Assembly (NCBI RefSeq): GCF_013389365.1
Contig: NZ_JACADJ010000025.1
Location: 1 to 51,421, forward strand
Source: Desulfobacter latus
GTDB taxonomy: Bacteria > Desulfobacterota > Desulfobacteria > Desulfobacterales > Desulfobacteraceae
DNA length: 51,421 nucleotides
Direction of reading: 5' to 3'
In this document: positions 37,525-46,768 of the stretch, piece by piece
Numbering within the stretch: the first letter of the stretch is position 1
How the letters are laid out: the number at the start of each line of letters is the position of its first letter
Translations under genes and position numbers: made by a program
Notes under the pieces: generated by a model
Databases searched by the model: none
Seen by the model: the letters and a program-made list of their open reading frames with translations, nothing else
Told to the model about the DNA's origin: nothing

Positions 37525-40500
37525 ATGTCGTTAGAAAGCCAGACTTTTATGGAAAAATATCATAATTTGCCTGTTCTCGAAAAAAAGATTCTGCAGATTC
37601 TTTCCATCTCCTACGCCAAGTTGACTCAAACCGAGTTAATTGCCTGTCTTGTCGCTCTGGGTATCAAAGCGGAAGACGGTAAATCCTTTGATTCCGGAGC
37701 AAAGAACGCCAGGTTCAAGCGACTCCGTAATCCGCTGGATGCCCTTCTCAGCACAGATATATTGCATGGAAAAACCCGCAGTGTTCTGTTTATCAACCGG
37801 GATTATATCGAGGTTTTGACCAGGCACATTGTTGCTGAGAAGACGTTCACAACCCTAATCAATACCCTTCAACATACACTTCATCTGACGGAAGCGGGGT
37901 TGGCACAGGAAGAGCCTCTGTCCATGGCGAAATTGACGGCCGGTATACGGATTCTTTTTTATCAGGGAAAGACGGCCCAGGCTGCTGAGCTTTATGAAAA
38001 ATTTAAAGACCAACGTGTGTTAGACAGAGAGCCGCTTCTCATGGTGTGGGAACATATCTGCTGTCGTCCCTTTGATCCGGACTGGTTCCGCCGTTTGCCG
38101 CCGGATGTCCACACAAGTTTTTTAAAAGAGTCTTATCTCAGGATAGTAGAATGCTGGGACCGGAACGATGCCTATGCCGATTACCTGGAATCGCTTGTCA
38201 TGCAGGGGTCTGAAAAATGTGAATCAGAACTTGAGGCCGCGGTATTGGAAAAATGGATGCTCACCGGTCAACAGGATTGTCTGGACGCCTGGCTTAAAAA
38301 TTATGGAAATAAAAGCGAACACCTTGAGAACAGTTTGTGTCTTCAGGGGTGGATCGCTTTTTGTAAAGGCAAGCCGGAAAAATCCATCTCATTGTATGAC
38401 AACGCATTGGCGCTTCTGAATAAAAGGACAAAGGGGAAAAAGAAAGTCTTTTTCAACCGGTTCATGGGGCTCTTTTATATTCTGGCCCTGATCAAAGAGG
38501 GCAGTGATGAGAGCTTTCTCCGGGCCAGAGCGTGTCTGGCTGCGGGCGTAGATTTTGAAAAAATATGGGGCTTGTTAAGTGGGCTTCTGGATTATCTGCA
38601 AGGCAATTCCAGAAGCGCGGATCGTATTCTTCGTCACTACGTCTGGGTTAGCTCATGGGGTACGCCCTCACATCCGGCCATTGATTGTTTCACCTTGTTT
38701 GCTTACTACTGGGTGGACAAGGCAGAGGCAAAAAACAAACTTGAAGAGATAAAACAACTTCATAAATTTGCAGTAGAGAGGCAATATACCTGGTTTGCCG
38801 GAGAGCTTGAAGGTCTTATCCAAAGTCTATCCGGGCCGGGACCCAAAACCGGTAAAAAGCAGAATCCTTCCGTCCTGGTTGGACTGATCAGTGAAAGCAA
38901 CATCTGGGAGCAGACCTTAAATGCGCTGCTCGCTTTGAACCCAGAAACATCCCCGGCAAAACCACGGGGGAAAAAGCAGGAACAAGAGAGCGATCAACGT
39001 ATGGCCTGGTTCCTTGACTACGACAATAACGGTGAGTGCAGTATCAGCCCCAGGGAGCAGAAGAGAAATGCAAAAGGCGTCTGGACAAAAGGGCGCCCCG
39101 TTGCCTTGAAACGGCTGTGCAGTGAAAAAAGAACATTTTCCTATCTGACGGAACAGGATAAAAAGATTTGTGGCCATATCTATGCCAACAGTTACAAAGA
39201 CGGGTGGTACACCAAGGTGGAATATATTTTTGATGACATGTATATGCCTGATGTCGTTGGCCATCCCTTGCTCTTTTCAAGCGATGGCATCACCCGGATG
39301 GAGCTGGTCCATGGAAAGCCTGAACTCACAATTTCAAAAGAGGAAAAAGATCAATTTACCTTTGTTCTGTCTCCCAGGCCCCGGCGTCATTTTAAGGCGG
39401 AACATGTGGTGGTAGAGGAGACCCCGACTCGCATCAAATTAGTATCGCTGGACGCAAAATATCATGCCATTGCCGATATTCTCGGCAAAGAGGCTTCATT
39501 TCCGATATCTGCGAAAGATAAAATTGTCCAGGTCATGGATGCACTGGCAGGGGATATCACCATCCATTCGGATATAGAAGGAGGGAGTGACATTGTTTCC
39601 GAGGCAAAAGCGGATTCAACCCTCCATGTTCAACTCTCTCCCCTGGGACAGGGGCTGAAACTCTCCATGGTTGTCCGTCCTCTGGGTGAAGAGGGACCGG
39701 CTTATTTCCCCGGCAGCAAAGGAAAAAATGTCATTGCCCGGGTGAATGGCATCCAGATGAAAACCACGAGGGAGCTGAACATTGAAAAAGAGCTGGCAGC
39801 GCGGTTGATTGATGGATGTCCAACCCTTGCCACCGCAGAAGAGAATCAGGGGGAGTGGCATTTTCCAGGGATGGAAGAGTCCCTGGCGCTTCTGGAGGAA
39901 CTGGAGATACAGGAAGCGGCGGACGGAATTGTGCTGGAGTGGCCCGAAGGCAAATCCTTTGAACTGCTGGGAGATGTCTCGTTCACCAATTGCCGGCTCA
40001 ACATCAAAGGGGGAGAAGATTGGTTTGCCATGACCGGTCAGGTGTTGGTGGATGAACACCTGACCCTGGAGATGGGAATGCTTTTGGAATATCTTGAAAA
40101 AAGCAGCACCCGATTCCTGGAGATTAAGCCGGGTCAATTCGTTAAATTAACACGCGCTTTTCAAAAAAGGCTCCAGGCGCTTGACAGATACTCCGTCAGA
40201 GATGGGAAAGGCGTAAAGTTTCACCCCTTGGCCGCCCTGGCCCTGGAGGGTTTTTTTCAGGAAGTAGGTACCTTACGTTCCAACAAGGCATGGAAAGCGC
40301 ACATTGCAAAGCTTCAAACCCAGACAGATCCACTCCTGGCGGCGCCTTCCACGCTGCATGCCGAGTTGCGTGATTATCAGCTAGAGGGGATCAACTGGCT
40401 GAATTGTCTGTCAGACTGGGGGGTGGGCGCGTGTCTGGCCGATGATATGGGAATTGGTAAAACCATGCAGACCCTGGCCATGCTCATCAAGCATGCCCCC

Positions 40501-41742
40501 CAAGGCCCTTCACTGGTGGTTGCCCCCACGTCGGTCTGTGCCGGCTGGGTTGCCGAAGCCGCCCGCTTTGCACCTTGTCTGAATCTGATTTTATTTGGCG
40601 GGAGGAACCGGGAAAAAAGTCTGGACGATGCCGGCAGCTTTGATGTGTTGATATGCAGTTACGGCCTGATGCAGCAAAAAAAGACGGCCGACTTATTGTC
40701 TGCTGTCTCCTGGCAGATGGTGGTTCTGGATGAAGCCCAGGCAATCAAAAATTTCGCCACCCAGAGATCCCGGTCCGTCATGGAGCTGACGGCCGTATTC
40801 AAGGTGATTCTCACCGGGACGCCCATTGAAAACCACCTGGGTGAGCTGTGGAATCTTTTTCAGTTTATCAATCCCGGACTTTTAGGAACCCTGGAGCAAT
40901 TTAACAACACCTTTGCCATTCCCATTGAAAAACAAGGCGATGCCCAGGCACGAAAAGATCTCAAGCGACTGCTCCAGCCGTTTATCCTGCGCCGTACCAA
41001 AGCCCAGGTCCTGGAAGAACTGCCCGCCCGTACAGAGATTGTGCTGGATATCGATTTGAGCAAAGAAGAAATGGCATTTTACGAAGCCCTGCGTCAACAG
41101 GCCCTGGAACGACTCACAAGCGATGATGAGAGCCATGGCGGCCAAAAGCATATCAAAATACTGGCGGAAATCACAAAACTGCGCCAGGCATGCTGCCACA
41201 GTGAACTTGTCAACAAGGAAATTTCCATTGACAGCAGTAAACTGGCGGTTTTTTCTGAAGTTCTGGATGAACTGATCACCAATGGACATAAAGCGCTTGT
41301 CTTCAGTCAATTTGTGGGGCATCTTACCATTGTCCGGAAATATCTGGATGACGCCGGCATTAAATACCAGTACCTGGACGGCAGTACACCGGCTGCCCAG
41401 CGGCAGAAGGCCATTCATGGCTTTCAATCCGGGCAGGGAGATGTGTTTTTGATCAGTCTCAAAGCCGGGGGCGTGGGGTTGAACCTTACAGCAGCGGATT
41501 ATGTGATCCACATGGACCCATGGTGGAATCCGGCGGTGGAGGATCAGGCTTCGGACCGTGCCCATCGTATTGGTCAGCGCCGGCCTGTGACTATTTATCG
41601 CCTGATTACCCGGGGAACGGTGGAAGAAAAAATTGTGCAGATGCATCGCCGGAAACGAAAACTTGCGGACAGTCTTCTCACGGGGAGCGACTTAAGCGGG
41701 AAGATGTCTGCCGAAGAACTGCTGGCTTTAATCCAGGAGTAA
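37525..41742 (+). CDS. Large SNF2-family helicase with unusual N-terminal region
   Basis: The protein has 1405 residues. The SNF2 motor occupies the last third: Walker A in LADDMGIGKTMQTLAML (about residue 970), DEAQ in MVVLDEAQAIKNF (about 1070), LTGTPIENHLGELWNLF and, in the second RecA domain, FLISLKAGGVGLNLTAADYVIHMDPWWNP and DRAHRIGQRRPVTIYRLI. The first ~100 residues look winged-helix-like; about 120-450 is TPR-like helical repeat (AAELYEKFKDQ, ISLYDNALALL); 450-900 is unassigned beta-rich sequence. SNF2 proteins can be transcription recyclers (RapA) or defence components. The location beside a restriction operon favours defence, without proof. Confidence 0.88.
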   Translation: MSLESQTFMEKYHNLPVLEKKILQILSISYAKLTQTELIACLVALGIKAEDGKSFDSGAKNARFKRLRNPLDALLSTDILHGKTRSVLFINRDYIEVLTRHIVAEKTFTTLINTLQHTLHLTEAGLAQEEPLSMAKLTAGIRILFYQGKTAQAAELYEKFKDQRVLDREPLLMVWEHICCRPFDPDWFRRLPPDVHTSFLKESYLRIVECWDRNDAYADYLESLVMQGSEKCESELEAAVLEKWMLTGQQDCLDAWLKNYGNKSEHLENSLCLQGWIAFCKGKPEKSISLYDNALALLNKRTKGKKKVFFNRFMGLFYILALIKEGSDESFLRARACLAAGVDFEKIWGLLSGLLDYLQGNSRSADRILRHYVWVSSWGTPSHPAIDCFTLFAYYWVDKAEAKNKLEEIKQLHKFAVERQYTWFAGELEGLIQSLSGPGPKTGKKQNPSVLVGLISESNIWEQTLNALLALNPETSPAKPRGKKQEQESDQRMAWFLDYDNNGECSISPREQKRNAKGVWTKGRPVALKRLCSEKRTFSYLTEQDKKICGHIYANSYKDGWYTKVEYIFDDMYMPDVVGHPLLFSSDGITRMELVHGKPELTISKEEKDQFTFVLSPRPRRHFKAEHVVVEETPTRIKLVSLDAKYHAIADILGKEASFPISAKDKIVQVMDALAGDITIHSDIEGGSDIVSEAKADSTLHVQLSPLGQGLKLSMVVRPLGEEGPAYFPGSKGKNVIARVNGIQMKTTRELNIEKELAARLIDGCPTLATAEENQGEWHFPGMEESLALLEELEIQEAADGIVLEWPEGKSFELLGDVSFTNCRLNIKGGEDWFAMTGQVLVDEHLTLEMGMLLEYLEKSSTRFLEIKPGQFVKLTRAFQKRLQALDRYSVRDGKGVKFHPLAALALEGFFQEVGTLRSNKAWKAHIAKLQTQTDPLLAAPSTLHAELRDYQLEGINWLNCLSDWGVGACLADDMGIGKTMQTLAMLIKHAPQGPSLVVAPTSVCAGWVAEAARFAPCLNLILFGGRNREKSLDDAGSFDVLICSYGLMQQKKTADLLSAVSWQMVVLDEAQAIKNFATQRSRSVMELTAVFKVILTGTPIENHLGELWNLFQFINPGLLGTLEQFNNTFAIPIEKQGDAQARKDLKRLLQPFILRRTKAQVLEELPARTEIVLDIDLSKEEMAFYEALRQQALERLTSDDESHGGQKHIKILAEITKLRQACCHSELVNKEISIDSSKLAVFSEVLDELITNGHKALVFSQFVGHLTIVRKYLDDAGIKYQYLDGSTPAAQRQKAIHGFQSGQGDVFLISLKAGGVGLNLTAADYVIHMDPWWNPAVEDQASDRAHRIGQRRPVTIYRLITRGTVEEKIVQMHRRKRKLADSLLTGSDLSGKMSAEELLALIQE

Positions 41743-41746
41743 TCAG

Positions 41747-41863
41747 GTAGGGTGGGCAAAAGCGCAGCGTTGCCCACCATTTTATGTATAATTTTGTACC
41801 TGAACAATAGATCAAATGGGTTCAAGAACAACCGGTGGGCACAAAAAGCGTGCCCATCCTACC
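41747..41863. repeat. Inverted pair of GTAGGGTGGGCA-type REP palindromes
   Basis: 41747-41778 (gtagggtgggcaa with ttgcccacc) and 41831-41863 (ccggtgggca with tgcccatcctacc) are two hairpins in opposite orientation. They fill the space between the convergent SNF2 and gltX genes and may terminate both. The core is related to, but distinct from, the GTAGGTTGGGTT class near the RAYT. Confidence 0.75.
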
Positions 41864-41877
41864 ACGCTTCGTTTCTA

Positions 41878-43284
41878 TCAGCCCTGGGCCGCACAGAATT
41901 GTGCCGCCTTTCTGATGCGCTGGACGGTTTTTTCTTTTCCAAGGGCGATAAACATTTCAAATATGCCGGGGCTCACCGTTGTGCCGGTGACCGCCACCCG
42001 CAGGGGTTGGGCAATTTTTCCAAATCCAAGCCCTGTCTGTTCCATGATCTGTTTAAAGACCTCTTCCTGGGCTGCCTGGCTGAAGTCGTCCCCAAGACTG
42101 TCAAAGGCATCGGCGCATTTGTTTAAAAGATCCTGGGTTTCGGGCTTCAGAAATTTTTTGGCTGCCTTCGCCTCAAATTCTATGTCATCCTTATAATAAA
42201 AAGCCGCGCCCTGGGCCATTTCCACAAGGGTTTTGCTTCGGGGTTGAAGCGTTTCGATCACCCCCTGGGTAAAGGCATCATTCTGGGCGCCAATGCCAAG
42301 GTCTGCCAGGTGAGGTAAAAGGTCGTCCCCCAATTCTATGGGTTTCTTTTTCTGGATGTGTTTGGCGTTCAGGGCATACAGCTTGTCCATGTCAAACATG
42401 CCGGCAGACCGGCCAAGGTGTTCAAGGTCGAACTTTTCAATAAGCTCTTGGCGTTCAAAAAATTCCTGGTCGCCATGGGACCATCCCAGTCTCACCAGAT
42501 AATTGATCAGTGCATCAGCCAGAAATCCCATCTTTTTATATTCACCCACGGACATGGCGCCATGGCGTTTACTCAGCCGGGCCTTATCTGATCCCAGCAC
42601 CATGGGAACATGGCCGAACACCGGCAACGGCGCGCCCAATGCCTGGTAAATCAGAATCTGTTTAGGGGTATTTACCAGGTGGTCATCCCCCCGGATAATG
42701 GTATTGATGCCCATGGTCATGTCATCCACCACCACCGCAAGGTTGTACATGGCCATACCTGAACTTCTCTGGATGATGAAGTCATCAATTTCCGCATTCT
42801 GAAACGCGGTACTGCCCTTGACAATGTCGTCCACAATGGTGACGCCGGTGTCCGGGGTTTTTAACCGCACCACGGTGTTTTCCCCTTTTTTAAGCCCGCG
42901 GTTCCGGCACTTGCCGTTATACATGGGCTTCAGCCCCTTGGCCTTGGCTTCTTCGCGCATGGCATCAACCGCTTCGGGCGTGCAGTCGCAATAGTAGGCA
43001 TGGCCCTGTTCAACCAGACGGTCAATGTGTTCACTGTAAATATCATGACGCCGGGTCTGGAAATAGGGACCGTCATCCCAGTCAATTCCCAGCCATTGCA
43101 TGGATTCCAGGATGGCGTCCACAGACGCTTTTGTTGAACGGGCTTCATCCGTGTCTTCTATACGTAGCACAAACCGCCCTGCGTTTTTTCTGGCCCACAG
43201 CCAGTTGAAAAGTGCCGTCCTGGCACCACCGATATGCAGATAGCCGGTGGGGGAGGGCGGAAAGCGTGTAATTATTGTATCCAT
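41878..43284 (-). CDS. gltX: Glutamyl-tRNA synthetase
   Basis: GltX charges tRNA(Glu), and in organisms with GatCAB usually also tRNA(Gln). The start at 43284 gives MDTIITRFPPSPTGYLHIGG with the HIGH-type motif HIGG and a GGAGACC box just upstream; the longer frame from 43392 is not needed. The KMSKS-type motif is in DKARLSKRHGAM. The zinc-like cysteines lie in YYCDC and YNGKC. The length of 468 residues is normal. gatB is in the window on the same strand. Confidence 0.95.
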   Translation of the reverse strand: MDTIITRFPPSPTGYLHIGGARTALFNWLWARKNAGRFVLRIEDTDEARSTKASVDAILESMQWLGIDWDDGPYFQTRRHDIYSEHIDRLVEQGHAYYCDCTPEAVDAMREEAKAKGLKPMYNGKCRNRGLKKGENTVVRLKTPDTGVTIVDDIVKGSTAFQNAEIDDFIIQRSSGMAMYNLAVVVDDMTMGINTIIRGDDHLVNTPKQILIYQALGAPLPVFGHVPMVLGSDKARLSKRHGAMSVGEYKKMGFLADALINYLVRLGWSHGDQEFFERQELIEKFDLEHLGRSAGMFDMDKLYALNAKHIQKKKPIELGDDLLPHLADLGIGAQNDAFTQGVIETLQPRSKTLVEMAQGAAFYYKDDIEFEAKAAKKFLKPETQDLLNKCADAFDSLGDDFSQAAQEEVFKQIMEQTGLGFGKIAQPLRVAVTGTTVSPGIFEMFIALGKEKTVQRIRKAAQFCAAQG

Positions 43285-43382
43285 TAAGGTCTCCAAAAGT
43301 ATAAAAAGGCATAAAACCGACGGTTTATCTATCATATTTACGGGGGTTAAAGCAATCAGCAATTTTTGCCGGGATTCTTTGG

Positions 43383-43411
43383 TTGACTTCATATAAAAAA
43401 TAGGGTAATTA
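43383..43411 (+). promoter_or_regulatory. Candidate sigma-70 promoter for the rpmF gene series
   Basis: TTGACT at 43383-43388 and TAATTA at 43406-43411, 17 bases apart, lie 68 bases before rpmF. The -10 box is weak. The gltX-rpmF divergent spacer (43285-43478) also holds the small palindrome aaaccg-a-cggttt near 43314, closer to gltX. Confidence 0.3.
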
Positions 43412-43478
43412 AATATGTTTTAAATTTTGGCAGGTATTAAATAAAAACCAAATAAAATAATGTAGTTAGGAGAGAGTC

Positions 43479-43667
43479 ATGGCCGTACCCAAGCAGAAAA
43501 TTTCCAAAGCAAGAGGCAGAAAAAGGCGTACCCATTATAAAACCAGCGCTCCCACGGTAACCCTGTGTCCCGAGTGCCAGGAGCCTAAATTGCCCCATAC
43601 GGCATGTCCTGAATGCGGTGCATACAAAGGCAGAAATGTAATCCTTGAAAAGGATGCAGACGATTAA
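43479..43667 (+). CDS. rpmF: 50S ribosomal protein L32
   Basis: L32 is a small zinc-ribbon protein of the large ribosomal subunit. The 62 residues show MAVPKQKISKARGRKRRTH and a CPEC...CPEC zinc ribbon. A TAGGAGAG box precedes the ATG. It opens the plus-strand series. The usual fatty-acid genes plsX and fabHDG that follow rpmF in many bacteria are absent; acpP comes next. Confidence 0.96.
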   Translation: MAVPKQKISKARGRKRRTHYKTSAPTVTLCPECQEPKLPHTACPECGAYKGRNVILEKDADD

Positions 43668-43707
43668 TTTGGTCGTACGACACGTCAAGGAAAGGAACAG
43701 TCAGGAC

Positions 43708-43941
43708 ATGACCATTGAAACCAAAGTAAGAAAAATTATTGCTGAAAAAATTCCCGGCATTGATGTTGAGGATGTGGTTCCCCAGGCGTCTTTGATCGAA
43801 GATCTTGGTGCGGATTCCTTGACCATCGTTGAGCTTATTATGTCAATGGAAGAAATTTTTGAAATTGAAATTGAGGATGATCAGGCTGAAAAAATGTCAA
43901 CCGTCCAGGATATTTATGATTTCATTGCATCGAAATCATAA
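43708..43941 (+). CDS. acpP: Acyl carrier protein
   Basis: ACP carries growing acyl chains in fatty-acid synthesis. The start at 43708 gives MTIETKVRKIIAEKI, 77 residues, with AGGA-rich sequence upstream; the longer frame from 43645 overlaps rpmF and is rejected. The phosphopantetheine Ser is in LGADSLTIVELIM. The protein is strongly acidic, as usual. rpiB follows after 26 bases, whereas fabF normally lies here. Confidence 0.95.
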   Translation: MTIETKVRKIIAEKIPGIDVEDVVPQASLIEDLGADSLTIVELIMSMEEIFEIEIEDDQAEKMSTVQDIYDFIASKS

Positions 43942-43967
43942 ATAATAAATATAAGGGCTGGGTAGAT

Positions 43968-44414
43968 ATGGATAAGGGTAAACAAATCATCATCGGCAGT
44001 GACCATGCTGCGTTTGAACTAAAGGAAAAAATTAAGGAGCTGCTCACCGGCCTTGGCTATGAAGTTGAGGATGTGGGCACCCACAGCACTGCGTCTGTAA
44101 ATTATCCTGATTTCGGTAAAAAAGTGGCCGGGGCGGTTTCCAACGGTATATTCGACCGGGGTATCCTTTTGTGTGGTACCGGCATTGGCATGTCTATGCA
44201 GGCCAACCGCTTTAAAGGCGTACGCGCAGCGCTGTGCTCGGATATTTTCTCCGCCCGGCTGAGCCGGCAGCATAATGATGCAAATATCCTGGTCATGGGT
44301 GGTCGTATGGTCGGTGATATTCTCGCCTTTGAACTGGTCAGGGAATGGCTTGCCACCCCCTTTGAGGGGGGGCGTCATCTGGACCGTATCCGTTCGTTGG
44401 ATGACATTGGGTGA
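43968..44414 (+). CDS. rpiB: Ribose-5-phosphate isomerase B
   Basis: RpiB interconverts ribose-5-phosphate and ribulose-5-phosphate, supplying the RibB substrate used later in this series. The 148 residues show IIIGSDHAAFELKEKIK, the catalytic CGTGIGMSMQANRFKGVRAAL and the HNDANILVMGGR motif of the LacAB/RpiB family. It is followed by glyA after 92 bases. Confidence 0.95.
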   Translation: MDKGKQIIIGSDHAAFELKEKIKELLTGLGYEVEDVGTHSTASVNYPDFGKKVAGAVSNGIFDRGILLCGTGIGMSMQANRFKGVRAALCSDIFSARLSRQHNDANILVMGGRMVGDILAFELVREWLATPFEGGRHLDRIRSLDDIG

Positions 44415-44506
44415 AATCGATAAGTAGAGATGAGAATACCGGCTGACATATTTTGAAATAGAAATAAGAAGGGCCGTGTTGGCAAACACCAACGCGCGAT
44501 TGAATT

Positions 44507-45754
44507 ATGGAAAATATACAATTTATCAAATCTTGTGATCCTGAGATTGCCTCAGTTATTGATAGTGAATATAGTCGGCAGGAATACGGGCTGAATCTCA
44601 TCGCGTCGGAAAATACAGTGAGCCGGGCAGTCATGGAAGCCCAGGGTTCCATCATGACCAATAAATATGCTGAAGGATATCCGGCAAAACGGTATTATGG
44701 CGGGTGTCAATACATGGACCAGGCGGAAAATTTGGCCATTGAGCGGGTAAAAAAACTATTTGGTGTGGAATTTGCGAATGTTCAGCCCCATTCCGGATCC
44801 CAGGCGAATATGGCGGCTTATCTTTCCGTGCTCTCCCCCGGAGACGGAATTCTGGCCATGGATCTCTCCCATGGCGGTCATTTAACCCACGGCGCAGGGG
44901 TGAGCTTTTCCGGGCGTTTGTTCAATTTTTCCCATTATGGTTTAAATCCGGAAACCGAGACCATTGATTTGAACCAGGTGGAAGACCTGGCCCGGGCCAA
45001 TAAGCCTAAAATGATTGTGGCAGGGGCGTCGGCTTATCCCAGAACCATTGACTTTAAAGGTTTTTCCGAAATTGCCAAGGCCTGCGGCGCAATTTTTCTG
45101 GTGGATATGGCCCATATTGCAGGGCTTGTCGCTGCCGGTGTACACCCCACACCGGTGGGGTACGCAGATATTATTACTTCCACCACCCATAAAACCCTGC
45201 GTGGTCCCAGGGGGGGGCTGATCCTCTCCAGCGCTGAACTGGGCAAGAAAATTAATTCCCAGATTTTTCCCGGTATCCAGGGCGGTCCTTTGATGCATGT
45301 TATTACAGCCAAAGCCGTGGCCTTTAAAGAGGCGTTGTCGCCCGGGTTCACGGAGTATCAGAAACAGGTGGTTAAAAATGCCGCTGTGCTGGCAGACGTC
45401 CTCATGGAACGGGGGTATAAACTGGTCTCCAATGGGACGGACAACCACATGGTCCTGGTGGATTTTTCCGGATTGGATATCACTGGAAAAGATGCGGAAG
45501 ATCGCCTGGGCAGGGCGAATATTACGGTGAACAAAAATACCGTACCCAATGAAAAACGAAGCCCCTTTGTTACCTCGGGTGTCCGTATCGGCGTGCCGCT
45601 GGTTACTTCCCGGGGGATGGATGAAGCGGCTGTAGGGGCTATCGCCGGATTTATTTGCGATGTGCTGGATGACGAGGCCAATGTGCCGGACGTGGCCGTC
45701 AAGGTCAAAGACCTATGCACCCGGTATCCTTTATATGGAGACGCGGCCTGTTGA
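44507..45754 (+). CDS. glyA: Serine hydroxymethyltransferase
   Basis: GlyA makes glycine and methylene-tetrahydrofolate from serine with PLP. The 415 residues show [50 protein letters not shown] and the PLP lysine in [13 protein letters not shown] (about residue 229). Its stop overlaps the ATG of the deaminase gene by one base. No glycine riboswitch is evident in the 92-base spacer upstream. Confidence 0.97.
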   Translation: MENIQFIKSCDPEIASVIDSEYSRQEYGLNLIASENTVSRAVMEAQGSIMTNKYAEGYPAKRYYGGCQYMDQAENLAIERVKKLFGVEFANVQPHSGSQANMAAYLSVLSPGDGILAMDLSHGGHLTHGAGVSFSGRLFNFSHYGLNPETETIDLNQVEDLARANKPKMIVAGASAYPRTIDFKGFSEIAKACGAIFLVDMAHIAGLVAAGVHPTPVGYADIITSTTHKTLRGPRGGLILSSAELGKKINSQIFPGIQGGPLMHVITAKAVAFKEALSPGFTEYQKQVVKNAAVLADVLMERGYKLVSNGTDNHMVLVDFSGLDITGKDAEDRLGRANITVNKNTVPNEKRSPFVTSGVRIGVPLVTSRGMDEAAVGAIAGFICDVLDDEANVPDVAVKVKDLCTRYPLYGDAAC

Positions 45755-46239
45755 TGATGCCCCCTGTTTCACCGGATTCAGCAAGCGCTGCGGGTGATGA
45801 CCGTCCTTCCTGGAATGCATATTTTATGGCCATCACAGACCTTGTGTCCTCCCGGTCTACCTGTCTTCGGCGAAAAGTGGGGGCAGTGCTGGTCAAGGAT
45901 AAACGCATTTTATGCTCGGGCTATAACGGTGCGCCGTCCCAGGTCCCCCATTGTAGCGAGACCGGCTGCCTGCGGAAGCAGCGCAAGGTGCCTTCCGGGG
46001 AAAAGCACGAGCTTTGCCGGGGCGTTCATGCGGAACAGAATGTGATCATCCAGGCGGCCTATCACGGAATATCTGTTGCCGGTGCTGATCTGTACTGCAC
46101 CACCCGGCCCTGTTCCATCTGCGCCAAGATGATCATCAACGCGGGGATTAAAAGAGTGTTCTTTAAGACGGGATACGAAGACCCCCTTTCCCTGGAAATG
46201 TTTGCCCAGGCTGGGGTTGAACTGATCCGGCTTGACTGA
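45754..46239 (+). CDS. dCMP deaminase (ComEB family)
   Basis: The enzyme deaminates dCMP to dUMP for thymidylate synthesis. The start at 45754 (MMPPVSPDS) overlaps the glyA stop by one base; in-frame ATGs inside glyA are ignored. The 161 residues have the zinc motifs HAEQNVI and PCSICAKM, and [13 protein letters not shown] typical of deoxycytidylate deaminases. Link to glyA is logical, since dUMP and methylene-THF are both thymidylate synthase substrates. Confidence 0.93.
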   Translation: MMPPVSPDSASAAGDDRPSWNAYFMAITDLVSSRSTCLRRKVGAVLVKDKRILCSGYNGAPSQVPHCSETGCLRKQRKVPSGEKHELCRGVHAEQNVIIQAAYHGISVAGADLYCTTRPCSICAKMIINAGIKRVFFKTGYEDPLSLEMFAQAGVELIRLD

Positions 46240-46258
46240 ATAATTAAAAGAGATTGAT

Positions 46259-46768
46259 ATGAAGTGCCCCTATTGTGATAACCCGAATACCAGAGTGGTG
46301 GATTCACGGCCGGGCAAAATCGAGCTCGAGGTCCGACGCAGAAGAGAGTGCCAGGCGTGCGGCTGGCGCTTCACGACCTATGAACGAGTGGAGCAGGTCC
46401 CTGTCATGATCGTTAAAAAAGACAACCGCCGGGAGGCGTTTGACAGGGAAAAAGTGATGCGCGGCATTCAGAAAGCCTGTGAAAAACGGGCCATCAGCAT
46501 CAACCAGATCGAACAGATTGTAGATGAGATTGAACTGGACCTGCGGGAAAGCCGGGAACGGGAAGTGTCTACCAAAGTGGTGGGCGAAAAAATCATGAAT
46601 GCCCTCAAGAAGCTGGATGATGTGGCTTATGTCCGGTTTGCTTCCGTGTACCGGGAGTTTACGGATGTGACGGATTTTATCCAGGAACTTGAAAGTCTGA
46701 TTCATAAGGAGCATGGGGCCGAAGATGGCGACTCCGGTATGCAAGGCCCTGTCGATACGGATGACTGA
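46259..46768 (+). CDS. nrdR: Transcriptional repressor NrdR
   Basis: NrdR represses ribonucleotide reductase genes in response to ATP/dATP. The 169 residues start with the zinc ribbon MKCPYCDNPNTRVVDSR (Cys 3, 6) and ECQACGWRF (31, 34) followed by the ATP cone (VMIVKKDNRREAFDREKVMRGI). Its end overlaps the ribD start by 8 bases. Confidence 0.96.
   Translation: MKCPYCDNPNTRVVDSRPGKIELEVRRRRECQACGWRFTTYERVEQVPVMIVKKDNRREAFDREKVMRGIQKACEKRAISINQIEQIVDEIELDLRESREREVSTKVVGEKIMNALKKLDDVAYVRFASVYREFTDVTDFIQELESLIHKEHGAEDGDSGMQGPVDTDD

Noticed and set aside
40882-41646. 254-residue minus-strand frame opposite the SNF2 helicase motor
   Set aside because: It lies wholly against conserved helicase motifs and shows no protein-like features.
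46713-46760. Earlier in-frame start for ribD at 46713
   Set aside because: The preceding AAGGAG box is only about one base from this ATG and the extra residues do not fit the family; 46761 is preferred.
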